A stretch of DNA of 64,000 nucleotides from NCBI GenBank assembly GCA_032160165.1, contig JAVHWA010000035.1, positions 1 through 64,000 of the forward strand, read 5' to 3'. Shown piece by piece: positions 24,939 through 33,667 of this stretch. Each line of letters starts with the position of its first letter. Within the stretch, counting starts at the first letter, position 1. The position numbers were made by a program, and so were the translations under genes. Source of the stretch: QHXM01 sp032160165. Its GTDB lineage: Bacteria; Acidobacteriota; Blastocatellia; Pyrinomonadales; Pyrinomonadaceae. The notes beneath the pieces were generated by a model, which saw nothing but the letters and a program-made list of their open reading frames with translations, ran no database searches and was not told the DNA's origin.

Positions 24939-25286
24939 ATGGCTGAACTTAGTATCAAAGAGCGTACGGCTGGAGACATCACAATCCTGGATATGGACGG
25001 AAAGATAACGATCGGTGAAGGCTCAGTCGCACTCCGAGGGACGATCAGGAGACTGTTGGAGGAGGGTAAGAAAAAGATCCTCTTGAATCTGGGCGGAGTT
25101 GGGTACATCGATTCGAGCGGCATCGGCGAGTTGGTATCGAGCTTTACCTCGATCAACAAAGAGCAGGGACAGCTCAAGCTCCTCAGTCTCACCAACAAAC
25201 TCAAGGACCTCCTGGGCATTACCAAACTACTGACCGTATTCGACGTTTACGAAAACGAATCCGACGCGCTCAGCAGCTTTAAATAG
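24939..25286 (+). CDS. STAS-domain anti-sigma factor antagonist (RsbV/SpoIIAA-like)
   Basis: A 115-residue STAS-domain protein, the usual substrate and partner of the kinase just upstream. The phosphorylation site is S59 or S60 in the motif GYIDSSGIGELV. When unphosphorylated, such proteins bind the kinase and free its target. A clear AAGGAG precedes the ATG at 24939. The pair forms a minimal partner-switching module. A tandem-word element lies between it and the next gene. Confidence 0.88.
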   Translation: MAELSIKERTAGDITILDMDGKITIGEGSVALRGTIRRLLEEGKKKILLNLGGVGYIDSSGIGELVSSFTSINKEQGQLKLLSLTNKLKDLLGITKLLTVFDVYENESDALSSFK

Positions 25287-25355
25287 GGGCCGGGCATCAG
25301 GTGCCGGGGGCCAGTGGACGGTCTTACCGACCCTGACACTCGACACCTGACACCC
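25287..25355. repeat. Tandem-word hairpin element (TCAGGTG-type words)
   Basis: The left arm GGGCATCAGGTGCCGGGG (about 25291-25309) is met by a right arm ACACTCGACACCTGACACCC (25336-25355). The shared complementary core is TCAGGTG with flanking GGG and CG. It ends 4 bases before the DUF2062 start codon. Confidence 0.5.
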
Positions 25356-25359
25356 ATTC

Positions 25360-25902
25360 ATGTTTCGCGCCGCCATCCGCCGTCTGCTCGCGATCGATGA
25401 TCCGCCGGAGCGGACGGCGCTTGCCTTTTCCATAGGCGTCTTCATCGCCTTCTCGCCCTTCCTCGGTTTACACACAATCCTTGCAACCGCCATTGCATTG
25501 GCATTCCGCTTCAATAAGGTGGCCATTTATTCCGGCACTTTCGTAAACAACCCGTTCCTGACGCTGGTCCCCATAATCCTACTCTCGTATGCGATAGGCG
25601 CGATCGTGATGGGAAGGCCGCTCGCGCTGCCAGCGGAAAGCGTTGAGCTTTTGAAGAGCCCTCATTTGTTGACGAGCGAATGGTGGGGGAAGTTATTCAG
25701 CCGCAGCGGCGGCGTAATCCTCTCTTTCGCGATCGGCGGGATGGTGCTCTCCGTCGTTTGTTCACTCGCAGCCTATCCGCTAACATTACGTTTTCTCCGC
25801 GCGCGACAGAAGCGCCGAAAGAATCTAATCGCCGCTGATGGGCCGGGAGAAAAGTTCACGGAAGACCAAAATCCCCAGGTCGACCCACCCAAGCCTGAGT
25901 GA
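25360..25902 (+). CDS. DUF2062 domain membrane protein
   Basis: A 180-residue inner-membrane protein of the DUF2062 family. The N-terminal signature PPERTALAFSIGVFIAFSPFLGLHT is typical, followed by a NNPF motif (VNNPFLTLVPI) and about three membrane segments. The tail is basic and ends in acidic, proline-rich residues. The family is widespread in Gram-negative bacteria and sometimes lies beside glycosyltransferases or two-component genes; its function is not established. The start lies directly after the repeat element, with no evident ribosome-binding site. Confidence 0.85.
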   Translation: MFRAAIRRLLAIDDPPERTALAFSIGVFIAFSPFLGLHTILATAIALAFRFNKVAIYSGTFVNNPFLTLVPIILLSYAIGAIVMGRPLALPAESVELLKSPHLLTSEWWGKLFSRSGGVILSFAIGGMVLSVVCSLAAYPLTLRFLRARQKRRKNLIAADGPGEKFTEDQNPQVDPPKPE

Positions 25903-25929
25903 CACGGGCAACGGTTTTTCTGGATCACA

Positions 25930-25948
25930 CTTCTGACTTCTGACCTGA
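25930..25948. repeat. Short tandem word CTTCTGA
   Basis: CTTCTGA repeats twice in tandem, followed by CCTGA, in the short gap before the next gene. It looks like a single arm of the tandem-word elements found elsewhere in the window; no complementary arm was found. Confidence 0.35.
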
Positions 25949-25970
25949 TGATTGCAGGTTCTACTGTCTT

Positions 25971-27845
25971 ATGAAAAAACTCTATCTCGCTATTGGCCTA
26001 ATGCTGTTAGTCGGCAACGCAATATTTGCACAGCCGAAAACGACCGCCTCGCCGACTCCAACTCCGTCACGCACACCGGTACAGCAGCCCGCACTTCCGC
26101 GCCAGGGTATGTTCGATCTCTCGGAGGCCGGCGTGCAGATCCGGCCTGAACCGCGACTGATAGTAATGATGGCGGCGCTCGACGCCGCGGGTTTTGATCC
26201 GACACCGGCGGGCGAGGAGCCCTCAGCATTTAGGGCGCAGTTAAGAAGGGACCTGGCGAATCTGGATCCAGAGCTGCGCAGGCGAATGGCCTACTTCTAT
26301 GACCGCAATAAGCTGCGCGATACCAACGGCAAGGACCTTGCTCCGGCTGAGCAGGCCGCTCGTTATGTCTCGTTGGCCTACGCGCTCGGAGCTGCACCGG
26401 GACTGGAAGAACCCGTGCGCTCGGACGATCTTCCCAGCGGATTGCTGGAGGTCCTTGATTTCGCTCCACTGGTCCGAGAGTTTTATCGCAAATCGGGACT
26501 CGATGAACGGATGCCTGGCTATGTTAGGTCCGTCCAGACCGAAGGCGATCGTTTACGGCGCTCGACCGTTGAGATGGTTAGATCAATCCTCTCGTATCTC
26601 AACACCAGACCAATCACGACAACCGTTGAACGGATTCCCATTAAATCGCCCGGCGCCGGTGGACGCAAGAAAGACGTCACGCAGACCTTCACATCGCGAC
26701 AGCACGAGAGACGGTTCGTCATTGTGCCGGACCTTTTGGCGGCGCCCGGCGCAATCAATTTCCGCGTAATAGCCGATGACTACTTCATCACCATTCCTTA
26801 CTGTGACGAGACGAAACGAATCTGCCCGGGACGAGACGACTACGCAATGTCGCCCGAAGTGCGTCGAGCGTATTTACAGTACGTGATAGATCCGCTTGTC
26901 GTACGCTTCAATCGTGACATCTCAGCCCGCAAGGACCCGATCAAACAGTTGCTTGACGAGCGCGCCAAAGCTGGGATGCAGGTATCGCCCGATGTCTTAT
27001 TGACTGTGGCGCGGTCGCTTGGAACCGCGGCCGATGTCCGCCTAGAAGAAACTGCGCGACTCGATGCCCTGGCTCGCGACGCGCGCGGACGTCTGGAAAA
27101 GACTACTGATCCCGCTGTGCGGAGCCAAATCGTGAAGGACCTGGAGTCGGCGCGTACGGCGGTTACCGACGAGGCCATCGCGAGACTGGCAGAAGCTTAT
27201 GAAAACGGTGCGGTGCTGGACTTTTACTTCGCCGATCAGTTGCGCGGAGTCGAGTCGTCAGGCTTCGACATCGGCAACTCGCTTGCCGACATGATCGCCT
27301 CGTTTGACGTGGCGCGTGAGCTTCGCCGCCTGGAAGAGGCGGATGCGCCCCGCAAGCGAGCGATTGCCGCGCGCAAGGCGCGAGAGTCACGGACTGAGCA
27401 GGCCGCGTCTGTGACATCGTTGCCCAACGCCGCGCTCGTGAGGAAGCTGCTTGAAGTGGATAAGCTGGTCCAGTTGAAGGATTACGCTGCGGCTGAGAAT
27501 CGCCTGCTCGCACTACTGCGTGAGTTTCCCGATGAGCCGCGCGTGTTCTTCTCGCTGGCAGAAACGGCAAGCCTCTCAGCCCGCGACGCCACAGACGAAG
27601 ACGTGCAGAGCTCGCGACTAAACAAGGCCCTGACAAATTATCGCAATGCAGTGCAGCGTGCTGCGCCGGATACTGATCGTTGTTTGATTACCCGGTCACA
27701 TCAGGCGATGGGAGGGATCCTCGAGTTTCTTGAGCGGAAGGATGAAGCATTAAGGGAACTCGACGCCGCCATAAAGATCAACGACACTTCGTGCGATGCA
27801 TACGCGAAGGCAGTGGAAGCGAGGAAGAAACTGACGCAGCCGTAG
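25971..27845 (+). CDS. Exported TPR-like protein of unknown function
   Basis: A 624-residue protein with an N-terminal signal (residues 1-20, ending IFAQ), then a Pro/Thr linker (SPTPTPSRTP). Residues 50-470 form an unrecognised domain containing a CDETKRIC cysteine pair. The C-terminal 130 residues look like TPR units (KDYAAAENRLLALLREFPDEPRVF, and ERKDEALRELDAAIKIN). No catalytic motif is visible. The ATG at 25971 is supported by the signal peptide. It probably acts in the periplasm or on the outer membrane as an interaction platform. It stands alone, followed by a composite palindrome. Confidence 0.72.
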   Translation: MKKLYLAIGLMLLVGNAIFAQPKTTASPTPTPSRTPVQQPALPRQGMFDLSEAGVQIRPEPRLIVMMAALDAAGFDPTPAGEEPSAFRAQLRRDLANLDPELRRRMAYFYDRNKLRDTNGKDLAPAEQAARYVSLAYALGAAPGLEEPVRSDDLPSGLLEVLDFAPLVREFYRKSGLDERMPGYVRSVQTEGDRLRRSTVEMVRSILSYLNTRPITTTVERIPIKSPGAGGRKKDVTQTFTSRQHERRFVIVPDLLAAPGAINFRVIADDYFITIPYCDETKRICPGRDDYAMSPEVRRAYLQYVIDPLVVRFNRDISARKDPIKQLLDERAKAGMQVSPDVLLTVARSLGTAADVRLEETARLDALARDARGRLEKTTDPAVRSQIVKDLESARTAVTDEAIARLAEAYENGAVLDFYFADQLRGVESSGFDIGNSLADMIASFDVARELRRLEEADAPRKRAIAARKARESRTEQAASVTSLPNAALVRKLLEVDKLVQLKDYAAAENRLLALLREFPDEPRVFFSLAETASLSARDATDEDVQSSRLNKALTNYRNAVQRAAPDTDRCLITRSHQAMGGILEFLERKDEALRELDAAIKINDTSCDAYAKAVEARKKLTQP

Positions 27846-27851
27846 TAATAA

Positions 27852-28030
27852 AACGCCAACGGCGTTCGCGAGCTCCAGCGCATCAGGGCAACGCCCTGGG
27901 TAATAACCACGCGAAGTATTGTGGCAACACTGAAAGTGTTGGAAAACGCTTTCAGCGTTGAACCGGAAATTAACCCAAGTTGCCCAGGGCGTTGCCCTGG
28001 GCTGACATTTGCGAACGCCGTCGGCGTTGA
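27852..28030. repeat. Composite nested palindrome element
   Basis: Three nested or consecutive palindromic layers are present. The outer arms are AACGCCAACGGCGTTCGCGA and GCGAACGCCGTCGGCGTT. The middle arms are CAGGGCAACGCCCTGGG and CCCAGGGCGTTGCCCTGGG. At the centre are two small hairpins, CAACACTGAAAGTGTTG and AACGCTTTCAGCGTT. It lies between convergent genes and could serve as a two-way transcription end. A decayed piece with similar words lies near 41803-41835. Confidence 0.7.
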
Positions 28031-28047
28031 CGCGTTACTTCTCCCTC

Positions 28048-29160
28048 TTACTCGTAATCGACAACCCCGGATCGCATCAGTGACTCAATGCGTGGGAGAG
28101 TTATTACGCGCGGGACGATGAGTTTGTCCATCTTGGGCAACACGAAGTTCTGGAAACTGGGAAACGGAGCAATTTTGAAGTTCTGAAGCTTCATAAGATT
28201 TCGAGGAACCACCATTCGATTGAGGGACGGAAGGCTTTGAAGCTCTGATAAATTAAAGCTCGGCGCTGGCCGCTTCTCGGGCGTCACCTTGATCGTACGC
28301 CGCGACTTGTCACGGATAATCGTCAAGGTTACTTCGCCGTCATCCCTGCGATTGAGCGCACGAATGAAATCATCGGTGTCTTCGAGCTTCTCGCCGTTTA
28401 TCTCTGTGACGACATCGCCCGCCTTCAATCCGGCTTTAGACGCCGGGCTGTTTTCGCTGACTGAGGTTATCATCAGTCCGTGTCCGCCCGAGACGTCAAA
28501 ATAATCCGCCAGCTGCTTTGTCAAGGAAGTAGTGGTGATCCCGATTCGACGGTTGCTGCCGAACGTATACGCGAATGCCTCGGGAGCGTTGCCCCATACT
28601 TGCGGCCCCTGGGGAGCGTTGGGCGCTTGCGGAATGTTGCGCCATTCCGGCGTCATCGCTCTGAGTCCGCGCGAACGGTCTTCGCGCTCGGCAAGCGTGA
28701 CGCTGACATGTTGGTCGGACCCATTTCTGCTGATCGTAAGCCTCACGGTCTGACCCGGCGCGGCCTCGCCGATCAAACGCAGCAACTTGCGATTGCTGGT
28801 AATCGCTTCGCCGTCAAACTGCAAAATGACATCGCCCTTTTTCAACCCGGCCTTTTCGGCAGGGCTGCCCTCCGACACCTGGCTGATGCCAACACCCTTC
28901 GGTGAGTTCAAGCCATAGCGGCCCATGTTCTCTTTATTAATGTCTTCGGGGACGATCCCCATATAGCTCGAGCCATCGAAGAGGAACGAAAAGTTCATCG
29001 GCTCGGCGGGCTGCACTGACCACGTCCGTGGAGTCGCGGGAGTTCTCGGTGTCGATGGAGTCGCCTCGGTTGCGGGAGTTATTGGGGTCGTTTGCGCCAT
29101 GGCGGCCGCACTGGCGACTATGACGAGAATGAACAGCAAAAGCACATTTCTTGGTTTCAT
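28048..29160 (-). CDS. Exported protein with two PDZ domains
   Basis: A 370-residue protein with a signal peptide (MKPRNVLLLFILVIVASAAAMAQ) and a Thr/Pro-rich linker. PDZ 1 lies around residues 75-165 (SPAEKAGLKKGDVILQFDGEA) and PDZ 2 around 215-305 (SPASKAGLKAGDVVTEINGE). There is no trypsin-like protease domain, unlike DegP. The ATG at 29160 is chosen because GGAGG lies upstream and the signal peptide begins there; a longer reading frame upstream merely translates a repeat element. It is probably a periplasmic binding or adaptor protein that recognises C-termini of other exported proteins. Confidence 0.8.
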   Translation of the reverse strand: MKPRNVLLLFILVIVASAAAMAQTTPITPATEATPSTPRTPATPRTWSVQPAEPMNFSFLFDGSSYMGIVPEDINKENMGRYGLNSPKGVGISQVSEGSPAEKAGLKKGDVILQFDGEAITSNRKLLRLIGEAAPGQTVRLTISRNGSDQHVSVTLAEREDRSRGLRAMTPEWRNIPQAPNAPQGPQVWGNAPEAFAYTFGSNRRIGITTTSLTKQLADYFDVSGGHGLMITSVSENSPASKAGLKAGDVVTEINGEKLEDTDDFIRALNRRDDGEVTLTIIRDKSRRTIKVTPEKRPAPSFNLSELQSLPSLNRMVVPRNLMKLQNFKIAPFPSFQNFVLPKMDKLIVPRVITLPRIESLMRSGVVDYE

Positions 29161-29239
29161 GGACAGAAATCCTCCAGAGAGATTTTTGACTGTCACGCCC
29201 GAAGGCCCATCCGGTTCCAAAAATCCCGGACCATTTGAG

Positions 29240-29348
29240 TCCAAAGTCCAAAGTCCAAAGCCAGTTTTCAGGTTCCAAGCTAAGTTAGTCACTCGCACGA
29301 ATGCTCGAACCCGAAACCCTAAACTTGAAACCGACCTTGGACTTTGGA
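29240..29348. repeat. Tandem-word hairpin element (TCCAAAG words, nested)
   Basis: Three tandem TCCAAAG words (29240-29260) face a right arm CTTGGACTTTGGA (29336-29348). Inside them is a second word pair (GTTTTCAGGTTCCAAG against GAACCCGAAACCC and CTTGAAACC). The same TCCAAAG word recurs at 34856, 46347, 54050 and 56109. The element lies between the PDZ gene and the MBL gene. Confidence 0.75.
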
Positions 29349-29362
29349 CAGCTCTTCGTTGG

Positions 29363-30316
29363 TCAGGCCTTCCGGTACACTTCCCGCCCGTCGCCAATCT
29401 CGACGGCGAGCTTTCCTTCTGAATTTGCCAGATCCAAGTGGGCGACCGACTCTGAGACGGCGAGGAAGCGGTGGACGTCGTCTGTTCCCGGGAAAAGCTC
29501 GCGCGCGATATCCCACGCCGTTGCTCCGGACTTCGGAATCAGTCGAATGACCTCCGACTGCCTCTCGCGGATAGCTCGAACGTAGCGGGTGAATAATTCT
29601 TCGTAATCGTTTATCGAGTCACCGTGGCCGCCATACACGAGCGTTGGAGAGAGACTGCGCAGCCTCGCAAGGCTGACCATGTACTCCTCAAGCGAATGAA
29701 ATCGTCTGGCAGGATCAATCGGATCAGGGGAGAGAATCGGGTTCGGTGTGATGCGCTTTAAGACGCAATCGCCGGCAATTATTGTTCGGTCGGCCTCTCT
29801 AAAAAATGAACAGGATCCCGGCGTATGGCCCGGCGTATGCACGACCCGCAAACTCCCGGTCGTGAACTCGAGTTCCATCTCATCCTTCAGTTCGCTGTAC
29901 TGGTTGTCCTCCAACGCATCTGCGTAGGTGCGCAGGGCCCCGTACATTCGGCGCATCGCCTGTATCTCGTCCTGAGGCACGCCGGCTCGCACTAAGAGTT
30001 GCCTGTGCTCTTCGTATTCGAGTCGGCCGACGCGATGTCCGGTCTCCCAGGCATGCACCAGAACTTCAGCCTCCTTGGCTTCGTCGCGCAGGGTGCGCGC
30101 CAGACCGCAATGATCTTCGTGCGCATGCGTGAGTACGATCCTCCGTAGATCGGATACGCGAACTCCGGCGCGGCGCAATCCTTCGCGAAGCGCTTCTACC
30201 GCTTCCTTAGTCTTCGGGCCTGTGTCGATTAGCGTGAGCGGGTCTTCGGCGATCAGATAGCAATTGACCGGTCCGACATAAAAAGGAGTGGGAACGATGA
30301 TGGGGACGATCTTCAT
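29363..30316 (-). CDS. MBL-fold metallo-hydrolase
   Basis: A 317-residue metallo-beta-lactamase-fold hydrolase. The zinc motif THAHEDH is near residue 63, with the second metal-site histidine in VVHTPGHTPGS, the aspartate in IIAGDCVL and the distal histidine in YGGHGDSI. The fold and an N-terminal half with a glyoxalase II-like layout suggest hydrolysis of a thioester or lactone, but the substrate cannot be named. A winged-helix-like C-terminal domain (residues 230-300) is typical of the LACTB2-type subgroup. The ATG at 30316 abuts a repeat element directly. Confidence 0.87.
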   Translation of the reverse strand: MKIVPIIVPTPFYVGPVNCYLIAEDPLTLIDTGPKTKEAVEALREGLRRAGVRVSDLRRIVLTHAHEDHCGLARTLRDEAKEAEVLVHAWETGHRVGRLEYEEHRQLLVRAGVPQDEIQAMRRMYGALRTYADALEDNQYSELKDEMELEFTTGSLRVVHTPGHTPGSCSFFREADRTIIAGDCVLKRITPNPILSPDPIDPARRFHSLEEYMVSLARLRSLSPTLVYGGHGDSINDYEELFTRYVRAIRERQSEVIRLIPKSGATAWDIARELFPGTDDVHRFLAVSESVAHLDLANSEGKLAVEIGDGREVYRKA

Positions 30317-30394
30317 TGATTCAATTGTTCATTCATTCGATTGAGTCATTTCGTCCTTCAATGAACAAATGAAACAATGACTCGATGATTCAAT
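30317..30394. repeat. Tandem-word hairpin element (TTCATTG words)
   Basis: The left arm (30317-30350) contains TTCAATTGTTCATTCATTCG. The right arm (30358-30394) contains ATGAACAAATGAAACAATGA and CTCGATGATTCAAT, largely its reverse complement. It fills nearly the whole gap between the four-helix-bundle gene and the MBL start codon. Confidence 0.7.
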
Positions 30395-30402
30395 ATGCCT
30401 GG

Positions 30403-30915
30403 CTAGTCGACACTCGCCCTCTTTTTACGGGTGCGCTCGATGTTCTCCATTTGAATACGGCGGAACTCGTCTGCGTAGTCACTCTTCTCGCGCTTACTTT
30501 GCGTTGCGCGACGTGAACTATCGTTCAAGTATCGCTGGCCTTTGATATCCGAGTTCTGCAGCGCGTCCACCCAACCACGTAGTTGCCTGCTGATGCTCTC
30601 CACTCGAGATTTCAAATTTGAAATTTCAGATTTGAAATGGTCGGAAGCCGAGAAGTGTTCCATCAAACACAACATCGATCGTACTTCTCCGGCCGAGCCT
30701 CGGGAAATATAGAGAAAAGTCAGAAGCTCCTTTGTCGTTCCTCTCTCGAACCCTTCAGCAATGTTATTCGAAATGGAAAGAACAGCCCGCTCTAGTTGGT
30801 TTCTTAGTCCTGCTCGCCCCCGAAACCTGAGCTTGTCAGTAAAGTCATATGTCTTAAGCGCGAGCTCAATTGCCGCTTGCCACACCGGCAATTCTTCAAA
30901 GCGAGAGTATTTCAT
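30403..30915 (-). CDS. Four helix bundle protein (23S rRNA IVP family)
   Basis: A 170-residue member of the small four-helix-bundle family named after proteins encoded in 23S rRNA intervening sequences. The signature residues are FEELPVWQAAIELA at the start, LRFRGRAGLRNQLERAVLSISNNIAEG, and RGSAGEVRSML. The function is unknown; family members often occur as stand-alone genes. The ATG at 30915 begins the recognisable domain. An upstream in-frame extension only translates a repeat. Part of the same repeat word is present inside the gene as the peptide segment ISNLKS, which is unusual. The tail after residue 125 is highly charged. Confidence 0.85.
   Translation of the reverse strand: MKYSRFEELPVWQAAIELALKTYDFTDKLRFRGRAGLRNQLERAVLSISNNIAEGFERGTTKELLTFLYISRGSAGEVRSMLCLMEHFSASDHFKSEISNLKSRVESISRQLRGWVDALQNSDIKGQRYLNDSSRRATQSKREKSDYADEFRRIQMENIERTRKKRASVD
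30606..30640. repeat. Tandem-word arm inside the IVP gene (TTTGAAAT words)
   Basis: GAGATTTCAAATTTGAAATT followed by TCAGATTTGAAATGG, about an 8-9 base unit, lies in frame within the four-helix-bundle gene. It matches the words of the arm at 30957-31012 upstream of the gene. Confidence 0.6.
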
Positions 30916-30956
30916 CTTCAACCACCCCTCCGGCCCATCGACTGGGCCCCTCATTA

Positions 30957-31012
30957 CAATCTCAAATTGAAATCTCAAATTTGAGATCTGAAATCTGTGA
31001 TCTGAGATTGAG
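30957..31012. repeat. Tandem-word arm upstream of the IVP gene
   Basis: AATCTCAAATTTGAGATCTG and neighbouring words (GAAATCT, GTGATCT, GAGATTG) with an 8-9 base period, partly self-complementary. It lies just upstream of the four-helix-bundle start and shares words with the arm inside that gene. Confidence 0.6.
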
Positions 31013-31119
31013 TTCTCGGACCACATGATCATGGGTGGCTAATGAAAACTAATACGTCCTCTAACCGTTCCTTTCCTGGATTAACTTGAGCCCCCGGTAC
31101 CCGGCCCCCGGCACCCACG

Positions 31120-32898
31120 TCAGTACACGTACCGGTTCGCCTTGATCAGAACGTCCGCGATGGTTTGACGCGCGGCGATGGTATTCATCGGCGTCAGACG
31201 CGTGAAGCGACGCAACGCGGCGAGGAGCGTGCGCAATTCGTCGCCTTCGCTCATGGCCGCGAGCGTGTTCTTACCGTGCGCGTCGATGCGCTCGACCGCG
31301 TCATTACAAAAGACACGAGTCATGTCTATGTATCGTGCCGCAAAGTCTGCTCCCTGGGCCGACGCCAGCTTTTGCGCGCGCAGAATTGCGGACTCCATGG
31401 CGTACGCGTCGGTGATGATGTCCGCCACGCCCATCAGTATCTCCTGCTGGTCCGCCAGGGCCATCATGTATTTTTGCGCCGCGGTTCCCAAGGTCATAAG
31501 CGCTACCTTCTTGGCGTTCTGGGCCAACTTCATCTCAGCGGCCAGCACGCCTTCGTCTTCATCCAGGCTCGGCATCGAAGGCGTCAGGATCTCATCCATC
31601 AACCCTTGCGCAGCGGGAAGAAGCGCCAGCTTTCCCGTCATAGCCCGCTTCATCAACATACCGGGGATCAGCATTCGATTGATTTCGTTGGTGCCCTCGA
31701 AGATCCTGTTGATTCGCGAATCGCGATACGCGCGCTCTGCCGGATAGTCGGCAGAGTATCCATAGCCACCGTAAATCTGGACCATCTCGTCGGCCACAAA
31801 GTCGCAATACTCCGAAAGCGCGACTTTGATGATCGAGCACTCCGCCGCGTACTCTTCGATCGAACGAAGCTTCGCCTCCGGGTCCTTGGTGTCGCCTATG
31901 GCGGATTCAATCAAGCCAACCGTGCGATAGGTCATCGCCTCGCCTACCCATGTGCGAATCGCCATTTCAGCAAGCTTTGCCTTGATCGCACCGAACGACG
32001 AGATTGGTTTTCCGAACTGATGGCGTTCGTTCGCATAGCGGACCGACTCGTGGATCATCAGCTTCATACCGCCGACGCACGATGCCCCCAGCTTGAATCG
32101 GCCGATGTTGAGAATGTTGAATGCGATCTTTGCACCCTTGCCGATTTCGCCGAGAAGGTTCTCGACCGGGACTTTCACGTCCTGGAGAATCACTGCGCGC
32201 GTGGACGAGCCTTTGATTCCCATCTTGTGCTCTTCGGCGCCGGTCTTGACTCCTTCGCCGGTTTCCACCACAAAGCCGCTGAACTTATCTCCATCGACTT
32301 TGGCAAAGACTACGTAGAGATCCGCAAAACCCGCGTTGCTGATCCACATCTTCTCGCCGTTCAGGATGTAATGTTTCCCGTCCTCGCTCAATTTTGCAGT
32401 CGCTTTGGCCGCCAGCGCATCGGAGCCTGAACCGGCTTCAGTCAATGCATAGGCGGGGACCAGCTCGCCGGTGACAATGCGCGGCAGATATTTTTTCTTC
32501 GTCTCTTCGCTTCCGAAATAAACGATGGGGAGAGTTCCAATTCCGGTTTGAGCTCCAAACGTCACGGCAAATGATGCAGCGCGTCCGAAGTTCTCGGCGA
32601 CTACGACGCCGCTGGTTTGATCGAGACCAAGCCCGCCGTACTCTTCGGGAATGACCGCGCCCACCAGACCGAGTTCCGCCGCCTTGTGAATCAGTTTACG
32701 CGCAAGCTCCCAGTCGTGCTTTTCAAGCTGAGGGATGTTTCCCCTGACCTCGCCGTCGATAAACTCCCGGGTAGTATCGGCGATCATCCGATGTTCCTCG
32801 GTAAAGTCCTCGGGCGTGAAAATCTCTTCGGGCTGTCGTTCCTCGATCAGGAAACCACCACCCTTAATGACCAGCTTCTCTTCGGCTACGGCTGACAT
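31120..32898 (-). CDS. fadE: Acyl-CoA dehydrogenase (FadE type)
   Basis: A 592-residue FAD-dependent acyl-CoA dehydrogenase, which catalyses the first step of beta-oxidation (acyl-CoA to trans-2-enoyl-CoA). Signatures are ALTEAGSGSDALAAKATA in the middle domain and QIYGGYGYSADYPAERAYRD with RIFEGTNEINRML at the end of the catalytic domain. A C-terminal helical extension of about 170 residues matches the long FadE form known from Bacillus (594 residues) rather than the 380-residue short-chain enzymes. The ATG at 32898 has AAAGGAAAG upstream. It is the last gene of the fad cluster; the preceding gap of 142 bases could hold its own promoter. Confidence 0.93.
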   Translation of the reverse strand: MSAVAEEKLVIKGGGFLIEERQPEEIFTPEDFTEEHRMIADTTREFIDGEVRGNIPQLEKHDWELARKLIHKAAELGLVGAVIPEEYGGLGLDQTSGVVVAENFGRAASFAVTFGAQTGIGTLPIVYFGSEETKKKYLPRIVTGELVPAYALTEAGSGSDALAAKATAKLSEDGKHYILNGEKMWISNAGFADLYVVFAKVDGDKFSGFVVETGEGVKTGAEEHKMGIKGSSTRAVILQDVKVPVENLLGEIGKGAKIAFNILNIGRFKLGASCVGGMKLMIHESVRYANERHQFGKPISSFGAIKAKLAEMAIRTWVGEAMTYRTVGLIESAIGDTKDPEAKLRSIEEYAAECSIIKVALSEYCDFVADEMVQIYGGYGYSADYPAERAYRDSRINRIFEGTNEINRMLIPGMLMKRAMTGKLALLPAAQGLMDEILTPSMPSLDEDEGVLAAEMKLAQNAKKVALMTLGTAAQKYMMALADQQEILMGVADIITDAYAMESAILRAQKLASAQGADFAARYIDMTRVFCNDAVERIDAHGKNTLAAMSEGDELRTLLAALRRFTRLTPMNTIAARQTIADVLIKANRYVY

Positions 32899-33040
32899 AA
32901 AAACTTTCCTTTCGTCTAGCAGCTATCAATCCGAGTCCTGTCGATTAAGGAACAGAGACTCTAAACTGTCTCAGTGAGGCCGAAACTCCGAGTAGTTGCG
33001 ATCGGAGACAATCGGCCCCACCTGAGAGATGCCCGGTTCC

Positions 33041-33643
33041 TTACTCCACCTTCTTAATGCTGTCTACGAGGTTCTTGTATTCGCGCTCATGTTTCTCGAA
33101 TTCCGCGGGTGCGGCGAAGGTAAGCATCACCACCGGCTTCTTGGCCTTCAGCATGTCGACTTCCCACGCGATCTGCTCGTTGTTGACTTCGCCAGTGCCG
33201 GCAGCGGTGTAAGCTGGCATGCCATTATGCGTGGATGTTTGACCGGGAGAGGTCATCTTCGAATTCTTGATGACTTTCTCTAACTCGTCGCCCAGGCTAT
33301 CAATGGCCTTCTCGAAATCGGCAGCGGCGGGAACCCAGAAGACTACCGAAAGCGAGTCATCCGGCGTAGAGAGTGTCATCGAATCTCCCTCGTTCTTTGA
33401 TTTCCAGCCGGCGGGCGCGGTGAACTGAATGCCGCCCTCAGCATGCGTATAGGTTTGTCCGGCGTCCGAAGAAGAACCAGTGCTACTTGTTGTAGCTGGG
33501 GTACTGGTTGTCGTGGCTGGTGAACTGGATGCTTTAGTGTTGCTGCTGGTGTTCGACGAATTGGTGTTCGTCGCAGACTTAGAGCATCCGAAGAGGAACG
33601 CCGGCAAAAGCGCCAGCGCAAAAATTGCTTTCAATGGTTTCAC
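33041..33643 (-). CDS. Lipoprotein in the fad operon
   Basis: A 200-residue lipoprotein. The signal peptide ends in the lipobox LFGC (Cys20), followed by a Ser/Thr/Asn-rich linker of about 45 residues. The globular part (from about residue 68) starts TYTHAEGGIQFTAPAGWKSK, which resembles the PsbP/MOG1-like fold of many bacterial lipoproteins. The start is a GTG at 33643 with AAGGAG upstream. It lies 24 bases after fadA and before fadE, so it is co-expressed with fatty-acid degradation. A role in substrate capture at the envelope is possible but unproven. Confidence 0.75.
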   Translation of the reverse strand: MKPLKAIFALALLPAFLFGCSKSATNTNSSNTSSNTKASSSPATTTSTPATTSSTGSSSDAGQTYTHAEGGIQFTAPAGWKSKNEGDSMTLSTPDDSLSVVFWVPAAADFEKAIDSLGDELEKVIKNSKMTSPGQTSTHNGMPAYTAAGTGEVNNEQIAWEVDMLKAKKPVVMLTFAAPAEFEKHEREYKNLVDSIKKVE

Positions 33644-33667
33644 TATGAGTCTCCTTCTGGAAAAAAG

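Noticed and set aside
31165..32430. A 421-residue open frame on the plus strand, opposite fadE
   Set aside because: It is the antisense shadow of a certain acyl-CoA dehydrogenase gene; the composition is Arg/His-rich and there is no ribosome site or family resemblance.
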